Source: Tabrizicola fusiformis
GTDB lineage: Bacteria > Pseudomonadota > Alphaproteobacteria > Rhodobacterales > Rhodobacteraceae
Reading direction: 5' to 3'
Length of the DNA: 64,000 nt
Assembly (NCBI RefSeq): GCF_013328815.1
Contig: NZ_JABUHN010000004.1
Location: 124,001-188,000 of the forward strand
The notes under the pieces were generated by a model. The model saw only the letters and a list, made by a program, of their open reading frames with translations. It did no database searches and was not told where the DNA came from. A program made the position numbers and the translations under genes. Of the stretch, positions 49,307 through 60,116 are shown one piece after another; within the stretch, counting starts at the first letter, position 1; each line of letters starts with the position of its first letter.

Positions 49307-49379
49307 CCGCCACCTGCCCCCTTGACGGACCCCCGGGGGGGCAGGCTACCCTAGCCGGCAGGAAACACGCGGACATCCC

Positions 49380-50060
49380 ATGCTGATCGGCATTCTGCAA
49401 ACCGGGCTTGCGCCCGAGGCCCTCGCCCCGGAAATGGGCGATTACCCCGACATGTTCGCCCGGCTGCTGGAGGGGCATGGCTTCACCTTCCGCACCTACA
49501 AGGTGGTGGATGGCGAGTTTCCCAAGGGCGTCGCCGATTGTCAGGGCTGGCTGATCACCGGCTCGCGCCATGGGGTCTATGAAGATCACCCGTGGATCCC
49601 GCCGCTGGAGCAGTTCATCCGCGATTGCTTTACCGCCCATGTTCCGGTTGTCGGCATCTGCTTTGGCCACCAGATCGTGGCGCAGGCGATGGGCGGCAAG
49701 GTCGAACGCTTTGCCAGCGGCTGGGCCGTGGGGGCGACCGATTATGACTTCGCGGGTGAAAAGCTCACGCTGAACGCCTGGCACCGCGATCAGGTGGTGC
49801 AGGCGCCGCCGGGCGCAAAGGTCATCGCCAGCAACGATTTCTGCGCCAATGCCGCGCTTCTCTATGACGACCGCGCGCTGACCGTGCAGGCCCATCCCGA
49901 ATTCCGCCCCGCTTTCGTGGATGGATTGATGAAGACCCGGGGCAAAGGTCTGGTCCCCGACGAGGTGATGGCGGCCGCCGCAACCCGGCTGGCCGATCCG
50001 ATCCAGGACAAGACCATGGCAGGCCGCATCGCCGCCTTCTTCAAGGAACCCCGCGCCTGA
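49380..50060 (+). CDS. Class I glutamine amidotransferase-like protein (PuuD-like)
   Basis: A 226-residue protein with the catalytic nucleophile in VVGICFGHQIVAQAMGG (about residue 90) and the His-x-Glu pair in TVQAHPEFRPAF (about 170-175). By context it may hydrolyse a gamma-glutamyl amide such as gamma-glutamyl-GABA, as PuuD does. GMP-synthase-like amidotransferase is the generic alternative. It stands 86 nt after the permease and 37 nt before the ligase gene. Confidence 0.8.
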   Translation: MLIGILQTGLAPEALAPEMGDYPDMFARLLEGHGFTFRTYKVVDGEFPKGVADCQGWLITGSRHGVYEDHPWIPPLEQFIRDCFTAHVPVVGICFGHQIVAQAMGGKVERFASGWAVGATDYDFAGEKLTLNAWHRDQVVQAPPGAKVIASNDFCANAALLYDDRALTVQAHPEFRPAFVDGLMKTRGKGLVPDEVMAAAATRLADPIQDKTMAGRIAAFFKEPRA

Positions 50061-50097
50061 TTCCGGGCCGGGGCCAACCCAAAACACAGTGTGACAT

Positions 50098-51453
50098 ATG
50101 TCCAAATGGACCGACCAACTGCCCGAGGCAGCGCGTGAATACATCGGCAACCGCCGGGTGGATGAGGTGGAATGCGTGATCGGCGATATCGCCGGGGTGG
50201 CACGCGGCAAGGCGATGCCCGCCGCGAAATTCGCCAAGCAGACCAATTACTTCCTGCCGAACTCGATCTTTCTGCAAACCATCACCGGCGAATGGGCCGA
50301 CAACCCGTTTGATGCCTTTACCGAACCGGACATGATCCTGGAACCGGACTGGTCCACCGCCACCGCCGCGCCATGGACGGCGGATGTCACCTTGCAGGTC
50401 ATCCATGACGCCAAGGATCAAGAAGGCAATCCGGTGCCCTTCAGCCCGCGCAACGTGCTGCGCCGGGTGGTTGACCTCTACCGCGCGCAGGGTTGGACCC
50501 CGGTAGTGGCGCCCGAGATGGAGTTTTTCCTGACCGCCCGCAACATCGACCCCAATCAGCCGGTGATCCCGCCGATGGGCCGTTCGGGGCGGCGCGCGGC
50601 GGGCAAGCAAGCCTATTCGCTGTCAGCGGTGGACGAATACGGCAAGGTCATCGACGACATCTATGACTTTGCCGAGGCGCAGGGTCTGGAAATCGACGGC
50701 ATCCTGCAAGAGGGCGGCGCAGGCCAGATCGAGCTGAACCTTGCCCATGGCGATCCGGTGCGGCTGGCGGATGATGTGTTCTTCTTCAAGCGGCTGATCC
50801 GCGAGGCGGCGCTGCGCCACGATTGCTTTGCCACCTTCATGGCCAAGCCGATTGCCGGCGAACCCGGCAGCGCCATGCATATCCATACTTCGGTGGTGGA
50901 TACAAAAACCGGCAAGAACATCTTCGCCGGGCCGAAGGGGGTTGAGACCGAGCATTTCTTGAACTTCATCGGCGGGCTGCAAAGCCACCTTGGCGCCGCC
51001 ATCGCGGTGATCGCGCCCTATGTGAACAGCTATCGCCGTTATGTCCCCGACTTTGCCGCGCCGATCAATCTGGAATGGGGCCGCGACAACCGCACCACGG
51101 GCTTGCGCATTCCGATTTCCTCCTCCGCGGCGCGGCGGGTGGAAAACCGGCTGCCGGGGATGGATTGCAACCCCTATCTGGGCATCGCCGCGACGCTGGC
51201 CTGCGGTTATCTCGGCCTGATGGAGAAAAAGGGCGCGCGGCCGGAATTCAAGGGCAACGCCTATATCGACAGCGACGAGATTCCGGTGAACCTGGGCGAT
51301 GCGCTGGACCTGCTGGATGAGGATGCCGCGCTGAAAGAGGTGCTTGGTGTCGATTTCTGCAAAGTCTACGATTCGGTAAAGCGCAACGAATACAAAGAGT
51401 TCCTGCAAGTCATCAGCCCATGGGAACGCGAACACCTGCTGTTGAACGTCTGA
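50098..51453 (+). CDS. Glutamine-synthetase-family gamma-glutamyl ligase (PuuA-like)
   Basis: A 451-residue GlnA-fold ATP-dependent ligase. Motifs include VAPEMEFFLTARNID (metal site), EGGAGQIELNLAHGDP, MAKPIAGEPGSAMHIHTSV and NLEWGRDNRTTGLRIPISS. These fit gamma-glutamylpolyamine synthetases rather than housekeeping GS, whose N-terminus and adenylylation site are absent. With the neighbouring oxidase and amidotransferase it suggests the gamma-glutamylation route of putrescine or ethanolamine-type amine breakdown. Confidence 0.86.
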   Translation: MSKWTDQLPEAAREYIGNRRVDEVECVIGDIAGVARGKAMPAAKFAKQTNYFLPNSIFLQTITGEWADNPFDAFTEPDMILEPDWSTATAAPWTADVTLQVIHDAKDQEGNPVPFSPRNVLRRVVDLYRAQGWTPVVAPEMEFFLTARNIDPNQPVIPPMGRSGRRAAGKQAYSLSAVDEYGKVIDDIYDFAEAQGLEIDGILQEGGAGQIELNLAHGDPVRLADDVFFFKRLIREAALRHDCFATFMAKPIAGEPGSAMHIHTSVVDTKTGKNIFAGPKGVETEHFLNFIGGLQSHLGAAIAVIAPYVNSYRRYVPDFAAPINLEWGRDNRTTGLRIPISSSAARRVENRLPGMDCNPYLGIAATLACGYLGLMEKKGARPEFKGNAYIDSDEIPVNLGDALDLLDEDAALKEVLGVDFCKVYDSVKRNEYKEFLQVISPWEREHLLLNV

Positions 51454-51460
51454 GGCGGCA

Positions 51461-52762
51461 ATGAACCTGCTGCATGTGAACGACAAGGCGGGGCACTACC
51501 CCGCCAGCTACTACGCGGCCACGCGCACCGAACTGGCCCCCTTCCCCGCGTTGAAGGGTGAGGTGCGGGCCGATGTCTGCATCGTCGGCGGCGGCTATAC
51601 CGGCCTGTCGGCGGCGCTGCATCTGGCGCAAAAGGGGCTGGATGTGGTGCTGCTCGAAGCGCATCGCGTGGGCTTCGGCGCTTCGGGGCGCAATGGCGGG
51701 CAGGTCGGCTCGGGGCAGCGGCAGGATCAGGTCTGGCTGGAAAAGACCATGGGCCGCGACGCCGCGTATCAGATGTGGACACTGGCCGAGGATGCCAAGG
51801 CACTGGTCCGCGACCTGATCCGCGATCATGCGATGCCCGTCACCTTTCATCCCGGCGTGGCCCATGCCTGCTGGTCCGAGGCCGAGGTGCGCGACACCCA
51901 TGCCTATGCCGACAAGCTGCGCCGCGATTACGGCTATGACCAGCTTGAGCCGTTGGACAGCGCCGGTATCCGCCGCCTGATCGGCTCGCCCGTCTACAAG
52001 GGGGGCGAGGTGGACCGGGGCGCCGGTCATGTCCACCCGCTGAACTATGTCATCGGACTTGCGACGGCGGCCGCAGCGGCGGGGGCCCGGCTGCATGAAG
52101 GCAGCGAAGTGCATCACATCCAGCACGGCGCAAAGCCGGTGGTGCAGACAGGCCAGGGCCGGGTGATCTGTGATCAGGTGATCCTTGCCGGCAACGGCTA
52201 TCTGGGCGGGCTGAACCGCGAGGTGGCGGCCAAGGTCATGCCGATCAACAATTTCATTTTGGCGACCGAACCTTTGGGCGACCGCGCCGCCGGGGTGCTG
52301 GCCGAGCCGGTGGCGGTGGCCGACACCAAATTCGTGGTGAATTACTGGCGGCTGTCCGAGGATAACCGGCTCTTGTTCGGGGGCGGCGAAAGCTATGGCT
52401 ACCGCTTCCCCGACATCGTGAAAACCGTGTCGAAACCGATGCTTGAGGTTTATCCGCAGCTCAAGGGCACCCGGATCGACTATGCCTGGGGCGGCACTTT
52501 GGCCATCACGCTGAACCGGATGCCCTGCTTTGCGCGGCCCGCGCCGAATGTGCTGTCGGCCTCGGGCTATTCCGGGCACGGGGTGGCGATGGCGACACTG
52601 GCGGGCAAGCTGATGGCCGAGGCGGTGGCGGGAAATGCGGGCGGGTTTGACCTGATGGCCAGCCTGCCGCAGCCGCGCTTTCCGGGCGGCGTGGCGCTGC
52701 GCTGGCCGCTTCTGGTGCTGGCCATGACATGGTATGCGATGCGCGACCGGCTGGGCCTCTGA
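51461..52762 (+). CDS. FAD-dependent oxidoreductase (PuuB/DadA-like)
   Basis: A 433-residue flavoprotein beginning MNLLHVNDKAGHYPASYYAA. The FAD motif is VCIVGGGYTGLSAALHLAQK (about 34-53), then GFGASGRNGGQVGSG, typical of gamma-glutamylputrescine oxidases. The C-terminal FAD segment is SASGYSGHGVAMATLAGKLM. It follows the ligase by 7 nt and likely oxidises its product. Confidence 0.88.
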   Translation: MNLLHVNDKAGHYPASYYAATRTELAPFPALKGEVRADVCIVGGGYTGLSAALHLAQKGLDVVLLEAHRVGFGASGRNGGQVGSGQRQDQVWLEKTMGRDAAYQMWTLAEDAKALVRDLIRDHAMPVTFHPGVAHACWSEAEVRDTHAYADKLRRDYGYDQLEPLDSAGIRRLIGSPVYKGGEVDRGAGHVHPLNYVIGLATAAAAAGARLHEGSEVHHIQHGAKPVVQTGQGRVICDQVILAGNGYLGGLNREVAAKVMPINNFILATEPLGDRAAGVLAEPVAVADTKFVVNYWRLSEDNRLLFGGGESYGYRFPDIVKTVSKPMLEVYPQLKGTRIDYAWGGTLAITLNRMPCFARPAPNVLSASGYSGHGVAMATLAGKLMAEAVAGNAGGFDLMASLPQPRFPGGVALRWPLLVLAMTWYAMRDRLGL

Positions 52763-52842
52763 GGCGGGGTTTTGCCCGGTTCCTCGGCGGTTTTCGCCCC
52801 TCGGCCGCATTTGTCACTGGCCTGTGATCTGGCTGGGGTTTA

Positions 52843-52875
52843 AAGCTTTCCTGAAGAAGAGTTTCAGGAAAGCTT
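52843..52875 (+). promoter_or_regulatory. 13-bp perfect inverted repeat over the DegT-2 ribosome-binding site
   Basis: AAGCTTTCCTGAA (52843-52855) and TTCAGGAAAGCTT (52863-52875) flank a 7-nt spacer (GAAGAGT) directly before the ATG at 52881. The right arm contains the AGGAAA that must serve as ribosome-binding site. It may be an operator for a dimeric regulator, or an RNA stem that hides the site. Confidence 0.65.
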
Positions 52876-52880
52876 CACAT

Positions 52881-54071
52881 ATGGCTGCCGATGGTCAGAC
52901 CCTTGCCCCCAATGTCCATGATGCCGAACCCATCCCCGAGGCGGCGCGGGCCGAGATCGACCGGCTGCTGAGTTCGGGCGATCTGTTCCGCTATACTGCC
53001 GACACCGGGGCGCCGGTTTCGCTTCTGGAAGAGGAATTTGCCGCTCTGATGGGGTCGCGCTATGCGCTGGCCGTCGCCTCTTGCTCGGCGGCGCTGTTCC
53101 TGTCGCTCAAGGCGCTGGACCTGCCGCGCGGGGCGAAGGTGCTGATCCCGGCCTTCACCTTTGCCGCCGTGCCCTCGGCAGTCGTTCATGCCGATTGCGA
53201 GCCGGTTCTGGTCGAGGTGGGCGAGGATTACCGCGTGGACATGGCCGATTTCGCGGCCAAGCTGGACGGCGCCGATGCGGTGCTGATCAGCCATATGCGC
53301 GGCCATACCAGCGACATGGATGCGATCATGGCGCTGTGCGATGCCCGCGACATTCCGGTGGTCGAGGATGCGGCGCATTCGCTGGGCACCACATGGCATG
53401 GCCGCAAGATCGGCACCATCGGCAAGGTCGGCTGTTTCAGCTTTCAATCCTACAAGCTGGTGAACGCCGGTGAAGGCGGCATCCTGATCACCGATGACCC
53501 GGAAATCGCGGCGCGCTGCGTGATCATGTCGGGCGCCTACGAATCGAACTGGAAGAAACATCCGGGGATGCAGAACAGCTATATGCTGTGGCAGAACAAA
53601 TTGCCGCTCTACAACATGCGGATGCAGAACCTTTCGGCGGCGGTGATCCGGCCGCAACTGCCCGAAGTGGCGGGGCGTGTGGCCAAGGGCCGCGCGGGCC
53701 ATGACAGGGTGGCAGCGCAGTTGAACCAAAGCCCCTGGCTGGCCGTGCCCCCTGCCCTGCCGCCGGAAGAGCGGGCGCCCGATTCGATCCAGTTCAACCT
53801 GTCCGGCGACTGGACCGATGCCGAAGCGCTGCGCTTTCAGGCCGAAGCGAAGAAGCGCGGCGTTTCCGTGCAGGTGTTCGGCCTGTCCGAGGGCAATGCC
53901 CGCGCCTTCTGGAACTGGGAGTTTCTGGGCCCCGCGCCCGAGCTGCCGCGCACGCGGGCCATGCTGATGCGGGCCTGCGACGTGCGCCTGCCAACCCGAC
54001 TGACCGAGGCGGAACTGGATTTCATCGCGGGCGCGGTCTCTGCCGCGGCACGGGCGGTCAAGGCCGCCTGA
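52881..54071 (+). CDS. DegT/DnrJ/EryC1/StrS-type PLP aminotransferase (copy 2)
   Basis: A 396-residue PLP enzyme with HMRGHTSDMDAI, VVEDAAHSLGTTWHGRKIG and the PLP Lys in FSFQSYKLVNAGEGGILITD (about residue 195). It shares these blocks with the gene at 27137-28384, so they are paralogues of one subfamily. The ATG at 52881 has AGGAAA upstream within an inverted repeat. The substrate is unknown; neighbours upstream handle amines, and no sugar-nucleotide genes are near. Confidence 0.85.
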   Translation: MAADGQTLAPNVHDAEPIPEAARAEIDRLLSSGDLFRYTADTGAPVSLLEEEFAALMGSRYALAVASCSAALFLSLKALDLPRGAKVLIPAFTFAAVPSAVVHADCEPVLVEVGEDYRVDMADFAAKLDGADAVLISHMRGHTSDMDAIMALCDARDIPVVEDAAHSLGTTWHGRKIGTIGKVGCFSFQSYKLVNAGEGGILITDDPEIAARCVIMSGAYESNWKKHPGMQNSYMLWQNKLPLYNMRMQNLSAAVIRPQLPEVAGRVAKGRAGHDRVAAQLNQSPWLAVPPALPPEERAPDSIQFNLSGDWTDAEALRFQAEAKKRGVSVQVFGLSEGNARAFWNWEFLGPAPELPRTRAMLMRACDVRLPTRLTEAELDFIAGAVSAAARAVKAA

Positions 54072-54156
54072 GGCGGCACAGAAATCCGCGGCGGCTTTGC
54101 GTTTTTCCTCTTGCAAGCCCCGCGGCAAGGCCGTATTCCCCCGGCATCCAGACGGT

Positions 54157-54231
54157 GCGGGCGTAGCTCAGGGGTAGAGCATAACCTTGCCAAGGTTAGG
54201 GTCGTGAGTTCGAATCTCATCGCCCGCTCCA
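54157..54231 (+). tRNA. tRNA-Gly (anticodon GCC)
   Basis: The 75-nt gene folds as a cloverleaf. The acceptor is GCGGGCG paired with CGCCCGC, the anticodon stem is TAACC/GGTTA with loop TTGCCAA (anticodon GCC), and the T arm is GTGAGTTCGAATCTCAT. The CCA end is encoded. It is followed by a rho-independent terminator. Confidence 0.97.
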
Positions 54232-54257
54232 GTTTCACCAAAGATGTGATCAAAGAC

Positions 54258-54281
54258 GCTCCCCTCGCGGGGAGCTTTTTT
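54258..54281 (+). terminator. Rho-independent terminator of tRNA-Gly
   Basis: GCTCCCC-TCGC-GGGGAGC followed by TTTTTT. A 7-bp GC-rich stem with a T-run 27 nt after the tRNA. It is the best intrinsic terminator in the window. The rpoD gene converges from the other side. Confidence 0.93.
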
Positions 54282-54342
54282 GTTTCTGCGCCATCGTGAC
54301 GGCCCCATGAAAAAGGCGGCCCGAAGGCCGCCCGTTTCCGTC

Positions 54343-56337
<1,995 letters not shown>

Positions 56338-56409
56338 GAGGGTTCCTTGCGGCGAATCAGAAGGGTCGTGCCGAATCTGTAGCGCGAATCACGGGGAGCG
56401 AAAGCCGAA

Positions 56410-58335
56410 TCAGCGTTTTTTCTCCCAGATGCGCCCGTCGATCAGGCGTTGCAGGTGGTTTGACAGGGCGGCGCGGTCTTCGCCCAGGTCATTGGTGTCG
56501 TCGGTGGCGATCTTCTCAGCGGCGTTGCGGGCCTCGGCGGCCTTGTGCAGCCGCCATGTCAGCCCCTCATCGCTGAGGCCGGTGATGTCGTCTTGTGCCT
56601 CCGCAATCTCGCGCCGCGCCGAACGGCTGGTCTCTAGCTTGGCCAGATCACCGGCCAGACAAAGGGCCGCAAACTCGGCATCCTCGCGGTTGCGAACGGC
56701 GGGGGCATTGCGGACGTGGGGTTGCGACATCAGGACGTCAAGGGCAGCGGGCGCCTGCGCAAGGATCTGGTCATGAATGTCGGGCGCATCGGCATGGCGC
56801 AGCAAGAGGTTGCGCATGAGGTCATGGCCCTGCCCGTGAAAGTCGATCCGCTCCAGCGGCGTTTCAAAACGGTGGATCAGCACAGGATGGGTGACCAGAG
56901 TGGCCAGAACTGCCGCCTCAAGCAAAAGCTCCACCGCTTCTGGCCCCTGCGCCAGCATCGACTGGCGGGTGCCGGGGGTGGCGGGCAGGATGGCATCGCG
57001 CGGCTGAAACCGGCCACCGGGGCTGCGCGGCGTGGCGGCAGGGCGGCGGGACGCGCCGAAAAGTTCCCAGCGCAGCGCCTTGATCTCTTCGCCGTAATGG
57101 CTGCGGATCGACGGGTCGGCGATGCGGGTCAGCGCGGCGCGCAGGCGCTTGTCCAGTGCCGCCCGGCGCTCGGGGCTGTCGAAGACCTGACCTTCCGTCT
57201 CGCGCTGCCACAGAAGGCGCACCATCGGCTGCGCCTGATCCAACACCGCCTGCATCGCCGCAGCCCCCCGCGCCTTGATCAGGTCATCCGGGTCCATGCC
57301 GCCGGGCAAGAGGGCAAAGCGCAGGCCCTTGCCCGCCTCAAGCAGCGGCAGCGCAAGGTCGATCACCCGCAGCGCGGCGCGGGTGCCCGCCGCATCGCCA
57401 TCCAGCGCGATGATCGGCTCATCCGAAATCCGCCACATCAGGCGCAACTGATCCTCGGTGACCGCCGTGCCAAGCGGCGCCACGGCGGCCTTGAACCCGG
57501 CTTCGCTGAGGGCGATCACATCCATATAGCCTTCTGCCACGATCAAGGGCTTGCCCTTGCCCGCCGCCTCCCGCGCGGGGCCGTGGTTGAACAGGTTGCG
57601 GCCCTTGTCGAAGAGTTCGGTCTCGGGGCCATTCAGGTATTTGGCCCGCGCATTCGGGTCCATCGCCCGGCCGCCAAGGCTGATGGCGCGGCCCCGCCCG
57701 TCGCGGATGGGGAAGATGATGCGGTTGCTGAAACGGTCATAGGGCTTGCGGCCGTCGTCGGACTGCGCGCAGACGCCGGAGGCCACGATCAGATCTGGCG
57801 CCATGCCCTTTTGCGTCAAGGCGGTGAACAGCGCCTGCCGCGGCTCGGGGCAAAAGCCGATTTCCCAGCGGTCCTGCGCCTCGGGCGAGAGGCCGCGCTT
57901 GGCCAGATAGGCCCGGGCATCGGCGGCCGCAGAGGTTTTCAGTTGCAGGCGGAACCATTTGACTGCCTCTTCCATCACCTGCGCAAGTTGGGTGCGCCGG
58001 TCGGCCACCTGTGCGGCACGCGGATCGCGGGCGGGCATCGGCATTCCGGCCTCGCGCGCCAGAACCTCGACCGCCTCCATGAAGCCGAGGTTTTCGGTTT
58101 CCTTGACGAAGGTCACGGCGTCGCCCTTGGCGTGGCAGCCAAAGCAATAGTAATAGCCCTTGCGGTCATCCACATGGAAAGACGCGGATTTTTCCTGATG
58201 GAACGGGCAAGGCGCCCACATGTCGCCCTTGCCCATGTTCGACTTGCGCATGTCCCATGTCACCTTCCGCCCGACGACGGAAGAGAGCGAGACGCGGGTG
58301 CGCAATTCGTCAAGGAAGCCGGTTGGCAGGCTCAT
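56410..58335 (-). CDS. dnaG: DNA primase
   Basis: This 641-residue primase has the CHC2 zinc ribbon at the N-terminus (CPFHQEKSASFHVD, YYYCFGCHAKGD), the TOPRIM catalytic core (LIVAEGYMDVIALSEAGF, DGDAAGTRAAL) and a C-terminal DnaB-interaction region. It synthesises RNA primers for replication. 72 nt separate it from rpoD. The rpsU gene of the classical operon is not next to it. Confidence 0.97.
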   Translation of the reverse strand: MSLPTGFLDELRTRVSLSSVVGRKVTWDMRKSNMGKGDMWAPCPFHQEKSASFHVDDRKGYYYCFGCHAKGDAVTFVKETENLGFMEAVEVLAREAGMPMPARDPRAAQVADRRTQLAQVMEEAVKWFRLQLKTSAAADARAYLAKRGLSPEAQDRWEIGFCPEPRQALFTALTQKGMAPDLIVASGVCAQSDDGRKPYDRFSNRIIFPIRDGRGRAISLGGRAMDPNARAKYLNGPETELFDKGRNLFNHGPAREAAGKGKPLIVAEGYMDVIALSEAGFKAAVAPLGTAVTEDQLRLMWRISDEPIIALDGDAAGTRAALRVIDLALPLLEAGKGLRFALLPGGMDPDDLIKARGAAAMQAVLDQAQPMVRLLWQRETEGQVFDSPERRAALDKRLRAALTRIADPSIRSHYGEEIKALRWELFGASRRPAATPRSPGGRFQPRDAILPATPGTRQSMLAQGPEAVELLLEAAVLATLVTHPVLIHRFETPLERIDFHGQGHDLMRNLLLRHADAPDIHDQILAQAPAALDVLMSQPHVRNAPAVRNREDAEFAALCLAGDLAKLETSRSARREIAEAQDDITGLSDEGLTWRLHKAAEARNAAEKIATDDTNDLGEDRAALSNHLQRLIDGRIWEKKR

Positions 58336-58391
58336 ACGGCAGATATTTCCCTGAAGGTGGAACCGGGGGTTTCACACCCCCGGACCCCCGT

Positions 58392-58413
58392 GGGATATTT
58401 AGGCCAAGATGAA
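58392..58413. repeat. Dispersed repeat, single-arm copy near dnaG
   Basis: GGGATATTTAGGCCAAGATG followed by AA, the forward arm of the repeat family described at 37625-37680. It lies in the gap between dnaG and the M20 gene, just after a GGGGGTTTCACACCCCC hairpin (about 58366-58382). Confidence 0.75.
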
Positions 58414-58422
58414 GGGGAGAGT

Positions 58423-59568
58423 CTATCGCAGGATGTCGCGGGCGATCCGGGCAAAGATCCGCGCGCCAATCGGGGTCAGATCATCTGGGAAGTCGTAATC
58501 GGGGTTGTGCAGCGCCGCCATCTCGCCCGCCCCCAGAAACAGCATCGCGCTGCGGGTGGGGGCGGCGCCGAAGCGTCCGAAATCCTCGGAGGCGCGCATC
58601 GGCAGGTCTTCGGTGCTGTGGGGGATATGCAGCGCGTCCAGCGCGGCGGCAACGCAGGCGGCGGCCTCGGGGTGATTGACCGAAGCCGCGAAATCGTCGT
58701 GGGTCGTGAGGGTCAGCGACAGGCCGTCAGCGGCAGCGGCGGTTTCGGCAAGCATGACCGCCTCGGCCCGCAGGGCGGCCATGGCGCCATCCTCCAGCGT
58801 GCGCAGGGTGACCCAAAGCTCGGCCTCGCCCGGCGCAATGCCGAAGGCCGGGGCGCCAAGGCGGGCATGGGTCACCGTGACCAGACGGTAGCCGGGGATC
58901 AGCGCCCCGCCCTGCCCCAGCGCCGTCAGCGCCGGGATCAACCGCGACAGCGCCGCGGCCGGCGAGGTGCCGGTTTCCGGCTGGCTGGCATGGGCGGTCT
59001 TGCCCGTGAGCGTGATCTTCAGGCCCTGACTGGCGCAGTTGACCACGCCCGGGGCCAGCCGCACCTGCCCAAAGGGCACGCCGGGCAGGTTGTGGATGGC
59101 AAAGGCCCAGTCGGGCCGGATCGCGGCAAAGGCGGGGTCGGCGGTGACCGCCGCAGCACCCGAGCCGTCTTCCTCGGCGGGCTGGAACATCAGCACCACC
59201 CGCCCCCGCGCCGGGCGCTGCCGCGACAAAAGCCGCCCCAGCGCCATCAGCATGGTCATATGCCCGTCATGGCCGCAAAGATGCCCCTTGCCCGGCAGGG
59301 TGGAGCGGTGGGGCGCCACGCTCAGTTCCTCGATCGGCAGACCGTCCAGTTCGGCGCGGAAGAGGACGGTCGGCCCGGGGGCCGCGCCCTGAAACGCCGC
59401 CGCCACGCCATGACCACCAAGACCGGTCATCACCTGATCCGGCGCCAGCACTGCCAATGCCGCCACGATACGCGCCGCGGTCGGGCCTTCTTCGCGCGAG
59501 ACATCGGGAAAGCGGTGCAGGTCACGGCGCAGCGCCGTCAGTTCGGCAATGTCGGCATTGGTCAGCAT
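58423..59568 (-). CDS. M20-family amidohydrolase coupled to the sarcosine oxidase operon
   Basis: A 381-residue amidohydrolase: LFRAELDGLPIEELSV, HLCGHDGHMTMLMALGRLLS, MFQPAEEDGSGAAAV and HNLPGVPFGQVRL, with the lid-domain GKTAHASQPETGTSP. Like its relatives it would cleave an N-acyl amino acid or amide. The ATG shares one base with the soxG stop (TGATG), so it is the last gene of the sox operon. A role in releasing sarcosine or a related N-methyl amino acid from an amide precursor is a reasonable guess. Confidence 0.88.
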   Translation of the reverse strand: MLTNADIAELTALRRDLHRFPDVSREEGPTAARIVAALAVLAPDQVMTGLGGHGVAAAFQGAAPGPTVLFRAELDGLPIEELSVAPHRSTLPGKGHLCGHDGHMTMLMALGRLLSRQRPARGRVVLMFQPAEEDGSGAAAVTADPAFAAIRPDWAFAIHNLPGVPFGQVRLAPGVVNCASQGLKITLTGKTAHASQPETGTSPAAALSRLIPALTALGQGGALIPGYRLVTVTHARLGAPAFGIAPGEAELWVTLRTLEDGAMAALRAEAVMLAETAAAADGLSLTLTTHDDFAASVNHPEAAACVAAALDALHIPHSTEDLPMRASEDFGRFGAAPTRSAMLFLGAGEMAALHNPDYDFPDDLTPIGARIFARIARDILR

Positions 59569-60116
59569 CAGGTCAGCGCCGCGCGGGCGGCAAGGGCGCG
59601 CAGCGCCACCTCAACCTCATGCCAGGCGGTGCGGGCCATCGAGCGGAAGACCATGACCTCGATCACCTCTGCCGCAGGCCGCATCAGCACCGCCTGCATA
59701 TGGCCAAGCGGCGCGCGGGCGGCATGGCCCACCGGGAAGGTCGCCTCTGACAGGTCCAGCGGCACCAGCCGGGCCAGCGCCTCGGCCCCCGCCGGGCCGG
59801 TCAGGCGCAGGGTGGCCCAACCGCCAGACTGATCTGTCACGGCGGCAATGCCCGCCAGATCGGGGGCCGGGCCGCCGATCAGGAACGCCTGCTCGCGGCC
59901 CGTCCAGACCAGCCGCAGCCCGTCCTTCTCCACCAGCCGGTTCGGCGCCGGGAAGGTCAGCCCCAGCGGTTTCAGCGCCTTGGCCGCCGCCTTACCCTGC
60001 CCCGGGAACAGCGCGACCGATGTGACCGGGCCGGGATCTGCCTCGGCCAGCGTGGTGGTGGCAAGGGTCAGGGCCGCGCGGCCTTCAAGTGCGGTTTTGG
60101 CGATGAGTTCAGGCAC
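59568..60116 (-). CDS. soxG: Sarcosine oxidase gamma subunit
   Basis: A 182-residue small subunit (Met-start from a GTG at 60116). Typical segments are VTDQSGGWATLRLTGPAGAE (about 92) and VFRSMARTAWHEVEVALRAL at the end. In the heterotetramer it is structural. It overlaps soxA by 8 nt. Confidence 0.93.
   Translation of the reverse strand: MPELIAKTALEGRAALTLATTTLAEADPGPVTSVALFPGQGKAAAKALKPLGLTFPAPNRLVEKDGLRLVWTGREQAFLIGGPAPDLAGIAAVTDQSGGWATLRLTGPAGAEALARLVPLDLSEATFPVGHAARAPLGHMQAVLMRPAAEVIEVMVFRSMARTAWHEVEVALRALAARAALT

Noticed and set aside
56716-59832. 1038-codon plus-strand frame opposite dnaG and the M20 gene
   Set aside because: Antisense shadow; the minus-strand genes have complete recognised motifs over the whole span.
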